This document shows, piece after piece, positions 1-7,190 of a stretch of DNA of 52,396 bases (position 1 is the stretch's first letter; each line of letters begins with the position of its first letter). A model generated the notes under the pieces. It made no database searches, was not told where the DNA came from, and was given only the letters and a program-made list of their open reading frames with translations. Origin of the DNA: Tannerella sp. (GTDB lineage Bacteria > Bacteroidota > Bacteroidia > Bacteroidales > Tannerellaceae); NCBI GenBank assembly GCA_031270465.1, contig JAISXP010000140.1:1-52396 (forward strand), written 5' to 3'. Position numbers and translations under genes: made by a program.

Positions 1-120
1 GGCGACTTCGTGGCGCAGGACATCCGCGAATGTATGCACTACCTCGGCGAAATAACCGGCGAAATATCTACGGATGAAGTGCTCGGTAATATCTTTAAGA
101 ATTTTTGCATCGGAAAATAA
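1..120 (+). CDS. mnmE: tRNA modification GTPase MnmE (TrmE), 3' end only
   Basis: The window opens inside this gene; the last 39 codons and the TAA are visible. The peptide ends in STDEVLGNIFKNFCIGK, matching the conserved MnmE C-terminus with its CxGK box, whose cysteine is invariant in the family. MnmE is a cytoplasmic GTPase that works with MnmG to modify the wobble uridine of certain tRNAs. The G domain and N-terminus lie outside the window, so integrity cannot be judged. A strong intrinsic terminator follows 31 bases after the stop. Confidence 0.9.
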   Translation, partial: GDFVAQDIRECMHYLGEITGEISTDEVLGNIFKNFCIGK

Positions 121-151
121 CCGTCCATAAACAAGTGAACAACAAAGTTAT

Positions 152-191
152 AAAAACCGCTGTAACACTCAGGATTACAGCGGTTTTTTTT
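152..191 (+). terminator. Rho-independent terminator after mnmE
   Basis: A perfect 12-bp stem (aaaccgctgtaa / ttacagcggttt) with a short loop is followed by a run of eight or more T. It ends the mnmE transcript before the convergent gene at 424. Confidence 0.85.
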
Positions 192-423
192 CGGCAGGCA
201 TACAGACGGATATATCCGATGCTGTTATCCATAATCCGTATGGTTACGGGCGGTGTTTGGCCTGCCCCGGCCATTTCTTCTTTTGCACCATTGAGGTTAT
301 AGTTTCGCAACATTTCCATCGGGATAGATCAGGATACACTGCGGAATGCCAGCCAGATGATATTTTATTCAAACCAACCGTTCATTTTTTTGTATCCACT
401 CCCGGGGCGTCCTCTCGCAGTTC
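192..423. other. Gene-free spacer between convergent genes
   Basis: The short ORFs offered here have no recognisable protein features and lie between the mnmE terminator and the stop of the leftward phosphoesterase gene. I see no RNA gene or repeat. Confidence 0.5.
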
Positions 424-1425
424 TCAAAAATCGTCCGGCACGCGAATATCTTCAATCACGATATCTTCATTGAGCCGCACCCACGTTCTGAAGCCGCGCC
501 TGTTTTCGGTCAGTTCGATGAGGCGGACGCCGTTTTTCATTTGCGTATACGTCGTTTTGCTTCCCGAGAAGCGGCCATACACCAGCGCTATGCCGTAGTA
601 ATTGACGACATAGTCATTCACATGGTCATGTCCCACGAAAGTACCCATCACGTCGCCCTTTTCGAGCATGGAGAGGAACATCCCCGAGTTGACGTCCGGC
701 GAACATTCATCTTCGAGCCGCGAGCCGGTGCCAACCGTTCCTCCGTGCACAGCCATACGGTATTCCGGCAGGGGGATATGAAAGAATGCCAGTGCAGGAA
801 GAGGCTGACCGCCGTTTGCCGACGTGTACTTTTGGCTTGTCCTGCGATACCAGTCCACCTGGTCGAACGCAAACCACGCATACCCGTCGACGAGCGGTTT
901 CATCCCGCTGTATGCGCCCGAATCCATGCAGTACAGCAGCGCTTTCACGCTCTTGCTGCCGTGTCCTCTGACTTCGAGTACGTAGTTGCCATACCCCGTT
1001 ACGTTTTTTATTTTCCTCATCTTTCCAGCGAAGAAAGGATAACCGTGAAGCATCTCCGCCAACTCTTCGCGCGACAGATCCTGCTCGTCGTCGTGATTGC
1101 CCGGTACCAGCGCCCAGGGTATTTGGCGGCTGAGCAGCGGTTCGACCACCATGTCGAGTCCTTTCCTGTACGGTTTGCCCGTGACCACGTCGCCCGTGAA
1201 GATTACCAGATCGGGATTCTCGGCGTCCAGCACCTGTTGCAGCATGATAACAGTTTCCTGCGAGTGAGGCGAATCCCATATAATATGGGTATCGGTTATC
1301 TGCATGATTTTAAACTTGCCGTCGGCATTGAAATGGAAATCGCCCGTTGCGGGAACCTTGGCCGGCAGAGAGAAAACGGTCAGGCAGGCCATAATGCCTG
1401 CGGTTAAGATTTTGTTTGTAGTCAT
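424..1425 (-). CDS. Secreted calcineurin-like metallophosphoesterase
   Basis: A 333-residue protein with an N-terminal signal peptide (hydrophobic run at residues 5-20, cleavage probably near PAKVPATG). The metal-binding motifs of the calcineurin-like superfamily appear in order: D45-x-H47 in ITDTH, GD in FTGDVV, GNHDD, and a late GHDH. It should hydrolyse a phosphate ester or diester outside the inner membrane; the substrate is unknown. It resembles the PhoD/purple-acid-phosphatase-like proteins found in Bacteroidetes carbohydrate clusters. It lies 21 bases downstream of the DUF6807 gene on the same strand and is probably co-transcribed with it. The start chosen is the only ATG that gives the signal peptide. 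Confidence 0.85.
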   Translation of the reverse strand: MTTNKILTAGIMACLTVFSLPAKVPATGDFHFNADGKFKIMQITDTHIIWDSPHSQETVIMLQQVLDAENPDLVIFTGDVVTGKPYRKGLDMVVEPLLSRQIPWALVPGNHDDEQDLSREELAEMLHGYPFFAGKMRKIKNVTGYGNYVLEVRGHGSKSVKALLYCMDSGAYSGMKPLVDGYAWFAFDQVDWYRRTSQKYTSANGGQPLPALAFFHIPLPEYRMAVHGGTVGTGSRLEDECSPDVNSGMFLSMLEKGDVMGTFVGHDHVNDYVVNYYGIALVYGRFSGSKTTYTQMKNGVRLIELTENRRGFRTWVRLNEDIVIEDIRVPDDF

Positions 1426-1446
1426 TTTTATTCTGTTTTAAAAAGT

Positions 1447-2508
1447 TTACCTGTAGTGATAATTCATTTTCGCCGACAGTTCGTTCAGTTCGCTGTCTGT
1501 TGCGAAGCCGTTTGTCTTTATTGCGATGCAGTGCCTGAAGGTGACGGTTTCGCCCCGTTTCAGCGTCAGTTCGAACAGTGGCGACGAGCGGTCGAACACA
1601 CGGCTGCCCATGTTGTTTGCCGCGAACAGGCCGTATCCTCTGGTGTGCCAGTGCGCCGGGTAACCGGGATTGTCGGGATGGTCGAACATGGCGATGGAGA
1701 TCTGCTCGCCATCTTTCTCTGCCGACAGGCATACCCACCGCGCCTGTTTGCCCCACACGTGGCGTTCGTTTTCCAGTCCTTCGCTGTTGCGGTATGTGCC
1801 GTTGACGCCCTCGTTGCGAACGGCAGGTTCGCCGGCCGGCTTGCCGTGGAGGTCGAGAAAGATGTCCGGCCGCTCCGACGGCTCTTCAAAGGCGCGGTCT
1901 GTGCGGATGGCTATCAGTCCCTCCTTGTTGTCGGTGAAGACGACCGTATCGTGATGCGCCGTGAGGGAGGTGATGCGTTCGATGATACGCCAGTCGCCCC
2001 TGCCGCCGAATATGAAGCGCGTGTTTTCCTGCAGCAGCGTCGTGCCGGCGGCGTCCGTCCAGTCGCAGACGACAGACAGTTCGCCCTGTTCACGGCCGTT
2101 TTCGATATGTGTGATTTGCCTGTGGCGTATGATTCCGTAGCGATGTTTTTCGTTTTCGGGAATCGCGCCGGAGTTGTTCCAGAAATCAAGTCCGTTGACG
2201 TTGCCAAAATTAAACCATATCCCCACATGATGCGGATGGTCGACGCGTTCGGCCGGCCGCGGGTCACGGGGAAAGCCGCGCGTAACGACCGTGCCGTTTG
2301 CCGTGTACACGGGATACAGTGCGGGTTTTTCCATGTTGTCGGGGAAGATGTACGACGTGAACAGCTTTCCGTCGAAAAGCACGTCTATTTTCCGCCGGTC
2401 TTCGTCGGCAATCAGGCGGACGCCTTTCTGTCCGCTGCCGCATGACGCCGTACCCCCCAGCAGGATGCACAGAACGGCTGTTTTCAAAATGTGTTTCATC
2501 GAAGTCAT
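1447..2508 (-). CDS. DUF6807 (PmoA-like) family lipoprotein
   Basis: About 353 residues. The ORF track extends it to 2670, but the better start is the ATG at 2508. It gives a lipoprotein signal (KHILKTAVLCILLGGTASC) and overlaps the stop of the upstream remnant by ATGA. The body carries the family hallmark around DHPHHVGIWFNFGNVNG plus late histidines (HWHTRGYGLFAANN), as in proteins annotated as methane oxygenase PmoA-like or DUF6807. The name is historical: in Bacteroidetes these sit with sugar dehydrogenases and probably act on carbohydrates, with no established reaction. It is followed by the metallophosphoesterase gene. Confidence 0.8.
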   Translation of the reverse strand: MTSMKHILKTAVLCILLGGTASCGSGQKGVRLIADEDRRKIDVLFDGKLFTSYIFPDNMEKPALYPVYTANGTVVTRGFPRDPRPAERVDHPHHVGIWFNFGNVNGLDFWNNSGAIPENEKHRYGIIRHRQITHIENGREQGELSVVCDWTDAAGTTLLQENTRFIFGGRGDWRIIERITSLTAHHDTVVFTDNKEGLIAIRTDRAFEEPSERPDIFLDLHGKPAGEPAVRNEGVNGTYRNSEGLENERHVWGKQARWVCLSAEKDGEQISIAMFDHPDNPGYPAHWHTRGYGLFAANNMGSRVFDRSSPLFELTLKRGETVTFRHCIAIKTNGFATDSELNELSAKMNYHYR

Positions 2509-2640
2509 ATCGTTTCGGGCATGACGTACGGCGAACGGTATTTGCGGGTCGACAAGGCATTTGCCTCCCCGTCGCCGATGAACCGTTCGGACGCAGGATC
2601 GAGTATCTCCCAGTGGCATTTTTCCTCGAACTGATGTGTT
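2505..2640 (-). pseudogene. Remnant C-terminus of a Gfo/Idh/MocA-type dehydrogenase
   Basis: In the frame shifted against the DUF6807 ORF, about 44 codons read as a convincing protein tail: QFEEKCHWEILDPASERFIG, then GDGEANALSTRKYRSPYVMP, then ETI and TGA. This resembles, from memory, C-termini of Bacteroidetes Gfo/Idh/MocA oxidoreductases, which are frequent partners of DUF6807. The frame has a stop immediately upstream and no start codon, so only the last part of the gene survives. Its TGA overlaps the ATG of the next gene by ATGA, as expected if the two were once translationally coupled. The family call is from memory of the tail motif. Confidence 0.5.
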
Positions 2641-2667
2641 CATGTTTGCTTTGTTTTGTTTCGGATA

Positions 2668-2675
2668 CAAAGCTA
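2668..2675 (-). promoter_or_regulatory. Bacteroidetes -7 box (TAGCTTTG)
   Basis: The minus strand reads TAGCTTTG, matching TAnnTTTG, just upstream of the dehydrogenase remnant and DUF6807 gene. A clear -33 TTG at the usual distance is not evident. Confidence 0.45.
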
Positions 2676-3100
2676 CGCAATTATTTTGAATTTGGTAAGT
2701 AAATATGGATTCTTCATTCGATTATCGGCCTCGACTTCGGCACGAATCAAATACAGTCCCCGCAGCAACGATAACGGGATTGTCACCGGAGAATTACGGG
2801 CTGTTTTACTATATTTTGTACCCATGCGGTTTGGCACGGTATGCTTGCCCCGAAAGTAAGGAAAGGACAAAAACAAATACCGAGTTCGTAATTCGTAATT
2901 TTTAAATCGTAATTCATATAGTGTGGGTGTATTTACTCGACTCATGGGCACAAAGATACGAAATAATATAAAATAAATTTAATGACATACTTATGAAACA
3001 ACAGATATTTTTTCGAACCGGAAGATGATAGATTTCGGCAGCAGGCGGCATCAATACAATAAAAAGTTTGGTATGAAAAAAAATATTTCGTTATTTTGCC
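2676..3100. other. AT-rich spacer between divergent transcripts
   Basis: No convincing gene. The 92-aa minus ORF here starts beside a TATCTTTG box (2951-2958, minus), but its composition is partly set by the short repeat at 2887-2915 and nothing in it is recognisable. Confidence 0.4.
2887..2915. repeat. Short direct repeat of cgtaatt(c)
   Basis: Three copies of cgtaatt(c) occur in 29 bases. This is simple-sequence intergenic repetition with no known function. Confidence 0.5.
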
Positions 3101-3131
3101 TTGAAAAGACAAAAGAATCTTTTTATATTTG
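3101..3131 (+). promoter_or_regulatory. Promoter of the sigma/kinase/phosphatase cassette
   Basis: TTG at 3101-3103 and TATATTTG at 3124-3131 are separated by 20 bases, close to the Bacteroidetes consensus (TTTG, about 19-21 bases, TAnnTTTG). It lies 41 bases before the sigma-factor ATG and is the only promoter-like site I noticed ahead of the six-gene run. Confidence 0.65.
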
Positions 3132-3171
3132 TGGGCTGTTAAATATGGTGCTGATATGTAAATTGAATTTT

Positions 3172-3777
3172 ATGACACAAGAAGAACTAAAGTATTATTT
3201 CGGTCTGACGGACAAACAACTGCAGGAGGCGATATATTCCGGAGATAAAAAAGCGGAAATATATTTGTTTTTCGTGAAATGCGCTCCGGTAATCGAGTAC
3301 CAGACGCGCAGATTTTTCAAGGGGGAACAGATGCAACTGGACGAAGCCATTCATGAACTTTACATCTATCTAAAAAAAGATGACTGGAAGAAACTGAGGC
3401 AGTATGAGGGGCGAAACAATGCCTCGATAAAGACATGGATGTCAACAATTGCACGCAATTTTTTCCTTGATCTCCACAACAGGCGCATCCCGCCCGAGAT
3501 CCCGATCGACGACGTGAAACCGTTGTGGAGCAGCCGCGAAGACCGAGAAGACCGTGAGATCAGCGAAAGGAACAGGATGATAGTAAACAAAACCCTGCTC
3601 GCAATGCCGAACGAACGGTACCGGAACATTCTGATTAAACTGTATTTCGAAGGCAAAACGTGCAAAGAACTGGCAATAGAAATGGGTGTATCTCAAGATT
3701 ACTTCTATGTATTGTCCGGCAGGGCGGAAAAACAGTTCCGGGAATATTACGTTATGACAATAACAAAAAAGATATAA
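3172..3777 (+). CDS. ECF-type RNA polymerase sigma factor, first gene of kinase cassette
   Basis: 201 residues from the ATG at 3172 (MTQEELKYYF). The longer ORF start at 3025 lies upstream of the promoter and is rejected. A sigma region 2 module spans about residues 25-105, with the core-binding/-10 helix read from SIKTWMSTIARNFFLDLHNR. A charged linker (SREDREDREISERNR) follows, then a region 4 helix-turn-helix at about 138-192 (FEGKTCKELAIEMGVSQDY). The protein is soluble. The acidic patch typical of ECF region 2.2 (consensus like DAED) is thin here: the aligned stretch reads GEQMQLDEAIHEL. The gene is followed six bases later by a small soluble protein and then by FHA-kinase and PP2C genes, suggesting control by phosphorylation rather than by a membrane anti-sigma factor. 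Confidence 0.85.
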   Translation: MTQEELKYYFGLTDKQLQEAIYSGDKKAEIYLFFVKCAPVIEYQTRRFFKGEQMQLDEAIHELYIYLKKDDWKKLRQYEGRNNASIKTWMSTIARNFFLDLHNRRIPPEIPIDDVKPLWSSREDREDREISERNRMIVNKTLLAMPNERYRNILIKLYFEGKTCKELAIEMGVSQDYFYVLSGRAEKQFREYYVMTITKKI

Positions 3778-3783
3778 TAAATT

Positions 3784-4110
3784 ATGATAAGTAATAGTAT
3801 GATATCCGACGAAATGTTTGCTGCCGTGATCGACGGAGCAGCAACCCCCGAAGTGCGACGGCTTGTATACAAAGCCATCGAAGGCGACGAAAAACTGAGG
3901 CAGGCCTTCAACGACTGCATCTATCTGAAAATATTCGAAGAAGAAATTGAAGCCGATTTCAATGCCCGCCATCCCGACGCGGCAAACGAACTGGGCATGG
4001 CCATCAAAGCGACAGACGTGACCGACACCGTGTTCAACGGCGTCGGTTCGCTTTCCATGCGCGAACTGATAGACAGCGCCAGTGCCGAAACCCGAAAAAC
4101 GGAAGAATAA
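3784..4110 (+). CDS. Small soluble acidic protein, candidate sigma partner
   Basis: 108 residues starting six bases after the sigma-factor stop. It has no signal peptide, no membrane segment and no His-Cys zinc anti-sigma motif. The N-terminal half (EMFAAVIDGAATPEVRRLVY) looks helical and loosely resembles the N-terminal helices of anti-sigma proteins. The C-terminus is polar and ends in charged residues. Its position directly behind the sigma gene suggests a regulator of that sigma factor or a kinase substrate, but this is inference; I do not recognise the family. A second ATG at 3799 is an alternative start. Confidence 0.65.
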   Translation: MISNSMISDEMFAAVIDGAATPEVRRLVYKAIEGDEKLRQAFNDCIYLKIFEEEIEADFNARHPDAANELGMAIKATDVTDTVFNGVGSLSMRELIDSASAETRKTEE

Positions 4111-4157
4111 AAAGTCCGAAAAAACGATACAATGTCAAACAGTAAAAAAACAAGATT

Positions 4158-6029
4158 ATGCCATCAAAAGTAGTATTAAAAATCAAATCGGGAAGCCTGA
4201 AAGACAAGGAATTTGTCTACGACCGTCGCGAAAAACTTGTGCTCGGAAGAGCGGACGACTGCACGGTCAGGTTCGGCGACGATTCCGTTTCGCGCTATCA
4301 CTGCCACGTCGACATCAATCCGCCCATGGTGCTCGTACGCGATTTCGGCAGTCTGAACGGAACTTTTCTGAACGGCGAAAAAATCGGCCAGAGAGACCCT
4401 TCCCTCTCTCCCGAAGAAGCGCAGCAACTTGAGTGCACCGAATTTCAGATGAAGTCCGGCGATAGCCTGTGTCTGGGAACATCCTGTGAAATAATCTTGA
4501 ATATCGCAAAAGCCGTCGTTTGCACGGAATGTCAATGTGAAATCGAGGAAGTCAAATTCAAAAACGACGCAAACCAGCCGCTTTGCGAAAAATGTTATAA
4601 AGAACAGGAAAAGAAGAAGCGCAAGCAACAAATAGAAGCGTTGCGCCGTGAAGAAGAAGCACACAAGCAAAATGGGAACAGGAATGGACACGCGACGGCA
4701 GTCGAAGATGAAAAAGAAAGCGATCCCGCCAATACGGCCGAAAATCCGGAAGTTGGACAGCCAAAAAACGGAGAATCGGAGAAAGGACAACCTGTAGTCG
4801 AAAATCCGGTGGAGAAAAAACCAATAATAGAAAATCCGGTGGAGGAAAAGCCAAATGGAAACGCCGCTCCTAAAGTCTCCAGCAAAAAAAACAAATGCGC
4901 AGTATGCGAAGAGCCGCTCGACAAAGGCGCCAACGGCACGAATATCTGCACGGCATGTCGGAACAACCCCGCCAAACTGTTAATGCACCTGTTTTTGCAG
5001 GCAAGAAAAAAAAGAGACGACGCCGGGGAAGTTGCCGGCTACCGGAATATCAAACTGCTTGGAAAGGGCGGTATGGGACAGGTATGGCTCGTCGAAGAAG
5101 AGAAAACGGGCGAGAAAATGGCGCTCAAGATCATGCTCCCCGAAGTGGCGCGCGACGCATTGAGCGAGAAAATGTTTATGCGCGAAGCATGTATCGGCTG
5201 TGCGCTGGAACACGAAAACGTGGTGCGCCACCACAAGTGCGGACGTTCGGGCGACATGTTTTTTATCCTCATGGAACTGTGCCGGGGCGGAAGCGTGGAC
5301 AAACTGATGGAGGCAAAGGACGGCTCTCTGGGTCGTAATGAAAAGGATATCGCGTGTGCCACAAGCATTACGCTTCAGATACTGGACGGCCTTTACTACA
5401 CGCACAACGCCACCGCGCCCGTCCGACTGAAAGACGGCAGTACCATCACGCAAAAAGGCGTCGTACACCGCGACTTCAAGCCCGGAAACATCTTCATCGC
5501 CAACGACGACCCCGCGCGACCCCTCGCCAAAGTCGCCGATTTCGGACTCGCAAAAGTTTTCGACGCAGCCGGATATACCGATTCCACAAAACAGGGAGAT
5601 ATACGCGGCACCATTGTCTTTATGCCGCGCCAGCAAATACTCGACTGCAGATATGCGAAGCCCGACGTAGACGCATGGGCTGCCGCCGCCAGCTATTACA
5701 ATATGCTGACAGGACTGTTCCCAAAAGACATCAGGGGACGGAACAGCGCGGAACTCATTCGCGAAGTGCTTACAAAAGATGCCGTACCCATCCGCCGCCG
5801 CAACTCCGCCATTCCCGATAAACTGGCGAAAGTAATCGACACCGCACTCGTGGACGGATCCGAAATCGGCATCCACAAACTGATCCGCGAGTATGGCCGC
5901 AAATCCGACAGAAAACATGCAGAAGCGTTCGTGCTGAAAAAAATGATTTGGGAAGCTCTGTCCTCGAACTGGCAAAAGCAAGTCTGGGACATACTTCCCG
6001 CCTCCACGAGAAAAGACATCGAACGATGA
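4158..6029 (+). CDS. FHA domain / zinc-ribbon / Ser-Thr protein kinase
   Basis: 623 residues, soluble. An FHA phosphothreonine-binding domain spans about 1-115 with the classic GR(30-31), SRYH(45-48) and NGTFLNG (67-73) motifs. A zinc ribbon follows at C122, C125, C143 and C146, then a charged coil and a low-complexity linker with repeated ENPVE(K/E)KP units. A second CxxC pair lies at C247, C250, C264 and C267. The Hanks-type kinase domain runs from about 295 to 565: GKGGMGQV loop (302-309), K324, E343, HRDFKPGN (437-444), DFG (461-463). All catalytic residues are present, so it should be active. The APE motif after the activation segment is altered (MPRQQ near 489-493). The stop overlaps the PP2C start by ATGA. 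FHA fused to a kinase recalls eukaryotic Chk2-type design. Confidence 0.9.
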   Translation: MPSKVVLKIKSGSLKDKEFVYDRREKLVLGRADDCTVRFGDDSVSRYHCHVDINPPMVLVRDFGSLNGTFLNGEKIGQRDPSLSPEEAQQLECTEFQMKSGDSLCLGTSCEIILNIAKAVVCTECQCEIEEVKFKNDANQPLCEKCYKEQEKKKRKQQIEALRREEEAHKQNGNRNGHATAVEDEKESDPANTAENPEVGQPKNGESEKGQPVVENPVEKKPIIENPVEEKPNGNAAPKVSSKKNKCAVCEEPLDKGANGTNICTACRNNPAKLLMHLFLQARKKRDDAGEVAGYRNIKLLGKGGMGQVWLVEEEKTGEKMALKIMLPEVARDALSEKMFMREACIGCALEHENVVRHHKCGRSGDMFFILMELCRGGSVDKLMEAKDGSLGRNEKDIACATSITLQILDGLYYTHNATAPVRLKDGSTITQKGVVHRDFKPGNIFIANDDPARPLAKVADFGLAKVFDAAGYTDSTKQGDIRGTIVFMPRQQILDCRYAKPDVDAWAAAASYYNMLTGLFPKDIRGRNSAELIREVLTKDAVPIRRRNSAIPDKLAKVIDTALVDGSEIGIHKLIREYGRKSDRKHAEAFVLKKMIWEALSSNWQKQVWDILPASTRKDIER

Positions 6030-6808
6030 AACTGCAGACGCCGCTTTTCAAGTACACCTTTCAGGCCGCCGCGTTAGTCGACATCGGGCAAAAACGTTCC
6101 TCCAACCAGGACGAAGTCATCACATGTCCCGAACAGGGTTTCTACGCCGTATCCGACGGGATGGGCGGGCTGCCCAACGGAGGAGGCGGAGTGACTTCGG
6201 ATATGATCAGGCAGGTATTGCCGCTGATGGTGCGGGAAGCGGTCTCTTTGCTCGAAGGAAAGCCTGCACCGAAACGTGCTGCCGAACTGCTGAAACAGCA
6301 GGTTCAGACGCTAAGCGACAATATTTACGATACGGGAAACAGCGAGCGGCATACTTATTTCGGCGCAACCCTGTCGGGCGTGTGGCTGATCGGCAGACAT
6401 GCCCTGTTCGTGAATCTGGGCGACAGCCGCGGATATCTCCTGCCCCGTTTCAAGAAAAACATCCGGCAAGTCACAACCGATCACAACCTGGCAGCCATAC
6501 TTGTCGAGTTGGGCAAACTGTCGAAGGAAGAAGCGCGCAATCATTCTTCGAGTTCCCGCCTTGTGCAATTTGCAGGCATGCAGGCGCCGGCAAAGCCCGA
6601 CGTGTTTATCTGTGAAGTCCGGCCGGGCGACCGCCTGCTTCTGTGCAGCGACGGTCTGTACGGCATGGTCGACGACGGCCGACTGTCCCGGCTGATGCGC
6701 TCGGCGCGACGCAGTCCCGACAGAGTATGCCGGAATCTGGTCGACGAGGCCAATGCCTGCGGCGGACGCGACAACATATCGGTCGTATACCTGAAAATCC
6801 TCAAATAA
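6026..6808 (+). CDS. PP2C-family Ser/Thr protein phosphatase
   Basis: 260 residues from the ATG at 6026, which overlaps the kinase stop (ATGA); the ORF-track start at 5948 is inside the kinase gene. All metal-binding and catalytic motifs of bacterial PP2C/Stp phosphatases are visible: RSSNQDE near 24-30, SDGMGG at 43-48, GDSRGYLL in the middle, LLLCSDGLYGMVDD, and a C-terminal GGRDNISVVYLK. There is no membrane segment or extra domain. It should reverse phosphorylation made by the adjacent kinases. Tight translational coupling with the FHA kinase implies matched amounts of writer and eraser. Confidence 0.93.
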   Translation: MKLQTPLFKYTFQAAALVDIGQKRSSNQDEVITCPEQGFYAVSDGMGGLPNGGGGVTSDMIRQVLPLMVREAVSLLEGKPAPKRAAELLKQQVQTLSDNIYDTGNSERHTYFGATLSGVWLIGRHALFVNLGDSRGYLLPRFKKNIRQVTTDHNLAAILVELGKLSKEEARNHSSSSRLVQFAGMQAPAKPDVFICEVRPGDRLLLCSDGLYGMVDDGRLSRLMRSARRSPDRVCRNLVDEANACGGRDNISVVYLKILK

Positions 6809-6857
6809 TATTCACAATAAACATTTTATTTATTAACCATTTAAATTTTCTTAAAAC

Positions 6858-7190
6858 ATGGAACAAAAATTGAACCCCGGGTGCGCAGTATCCGTTTACA
6901 TTGTCAGCTCAATCATCATGTTTGGCATCGGACTGTTGATCCCCTATTTCCTCTGTCGCATCGACCCGGCAATCGAAGCCGGATGGCTCAGGGGATTGTG
7001 GCACGGCAGCAATTTCGTCGGAAACCTTATCCTGATGCTTTTTGAAGAGCGACTGTTGAAAGCTCCCCTGCACACGACAGCTTACTCCGTGTTCTGGTGG
7101 ATATTCACCGTCGGTTCGTGCATAATAGGGTTTTTGATTTGCATCAACTGGATCACGAACCTGAAAAAAGTACTTTCCAGCGGAGTATGA
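6858..7190 (+). CDS. Small integral membrane protein of the kinase cassette
   Basis: 110 residues with two clear hydrophobic spans (about 9-33 and 77-101) and a weaker one around 47-62. It has no signal peptide with a cleavage site and no recognisable family. Its TGA overlaps the ATG of the large WD40 kinase gene (ATGA), so the two are probably translated together. As the only membrane protein in the cassette, it may anchor or signal to the otherwise soluble kinases; that role is inference. The preceding gap (6809-6857) is AT-rich. Confidence 0.7.
   Translation: MEQKLNPGCAVSVYIVSSIIMFGIGLLIPYFLCRIDPAIEAGWLRGLWHGSNFVGNLILMLFEERLLKAPLHTTAYSVFWWIFTVGSCIIGFLICINWITNLKKVLSSGV

Noticed and set aside
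2673-2951. 92-aa minus ORF beside a TATCTTTG box
   Set aside because: Part of the peptide derives from a simple cgtaatt repeat and no protein family is recognisable; the ATG is almost on the predicted transcription start.
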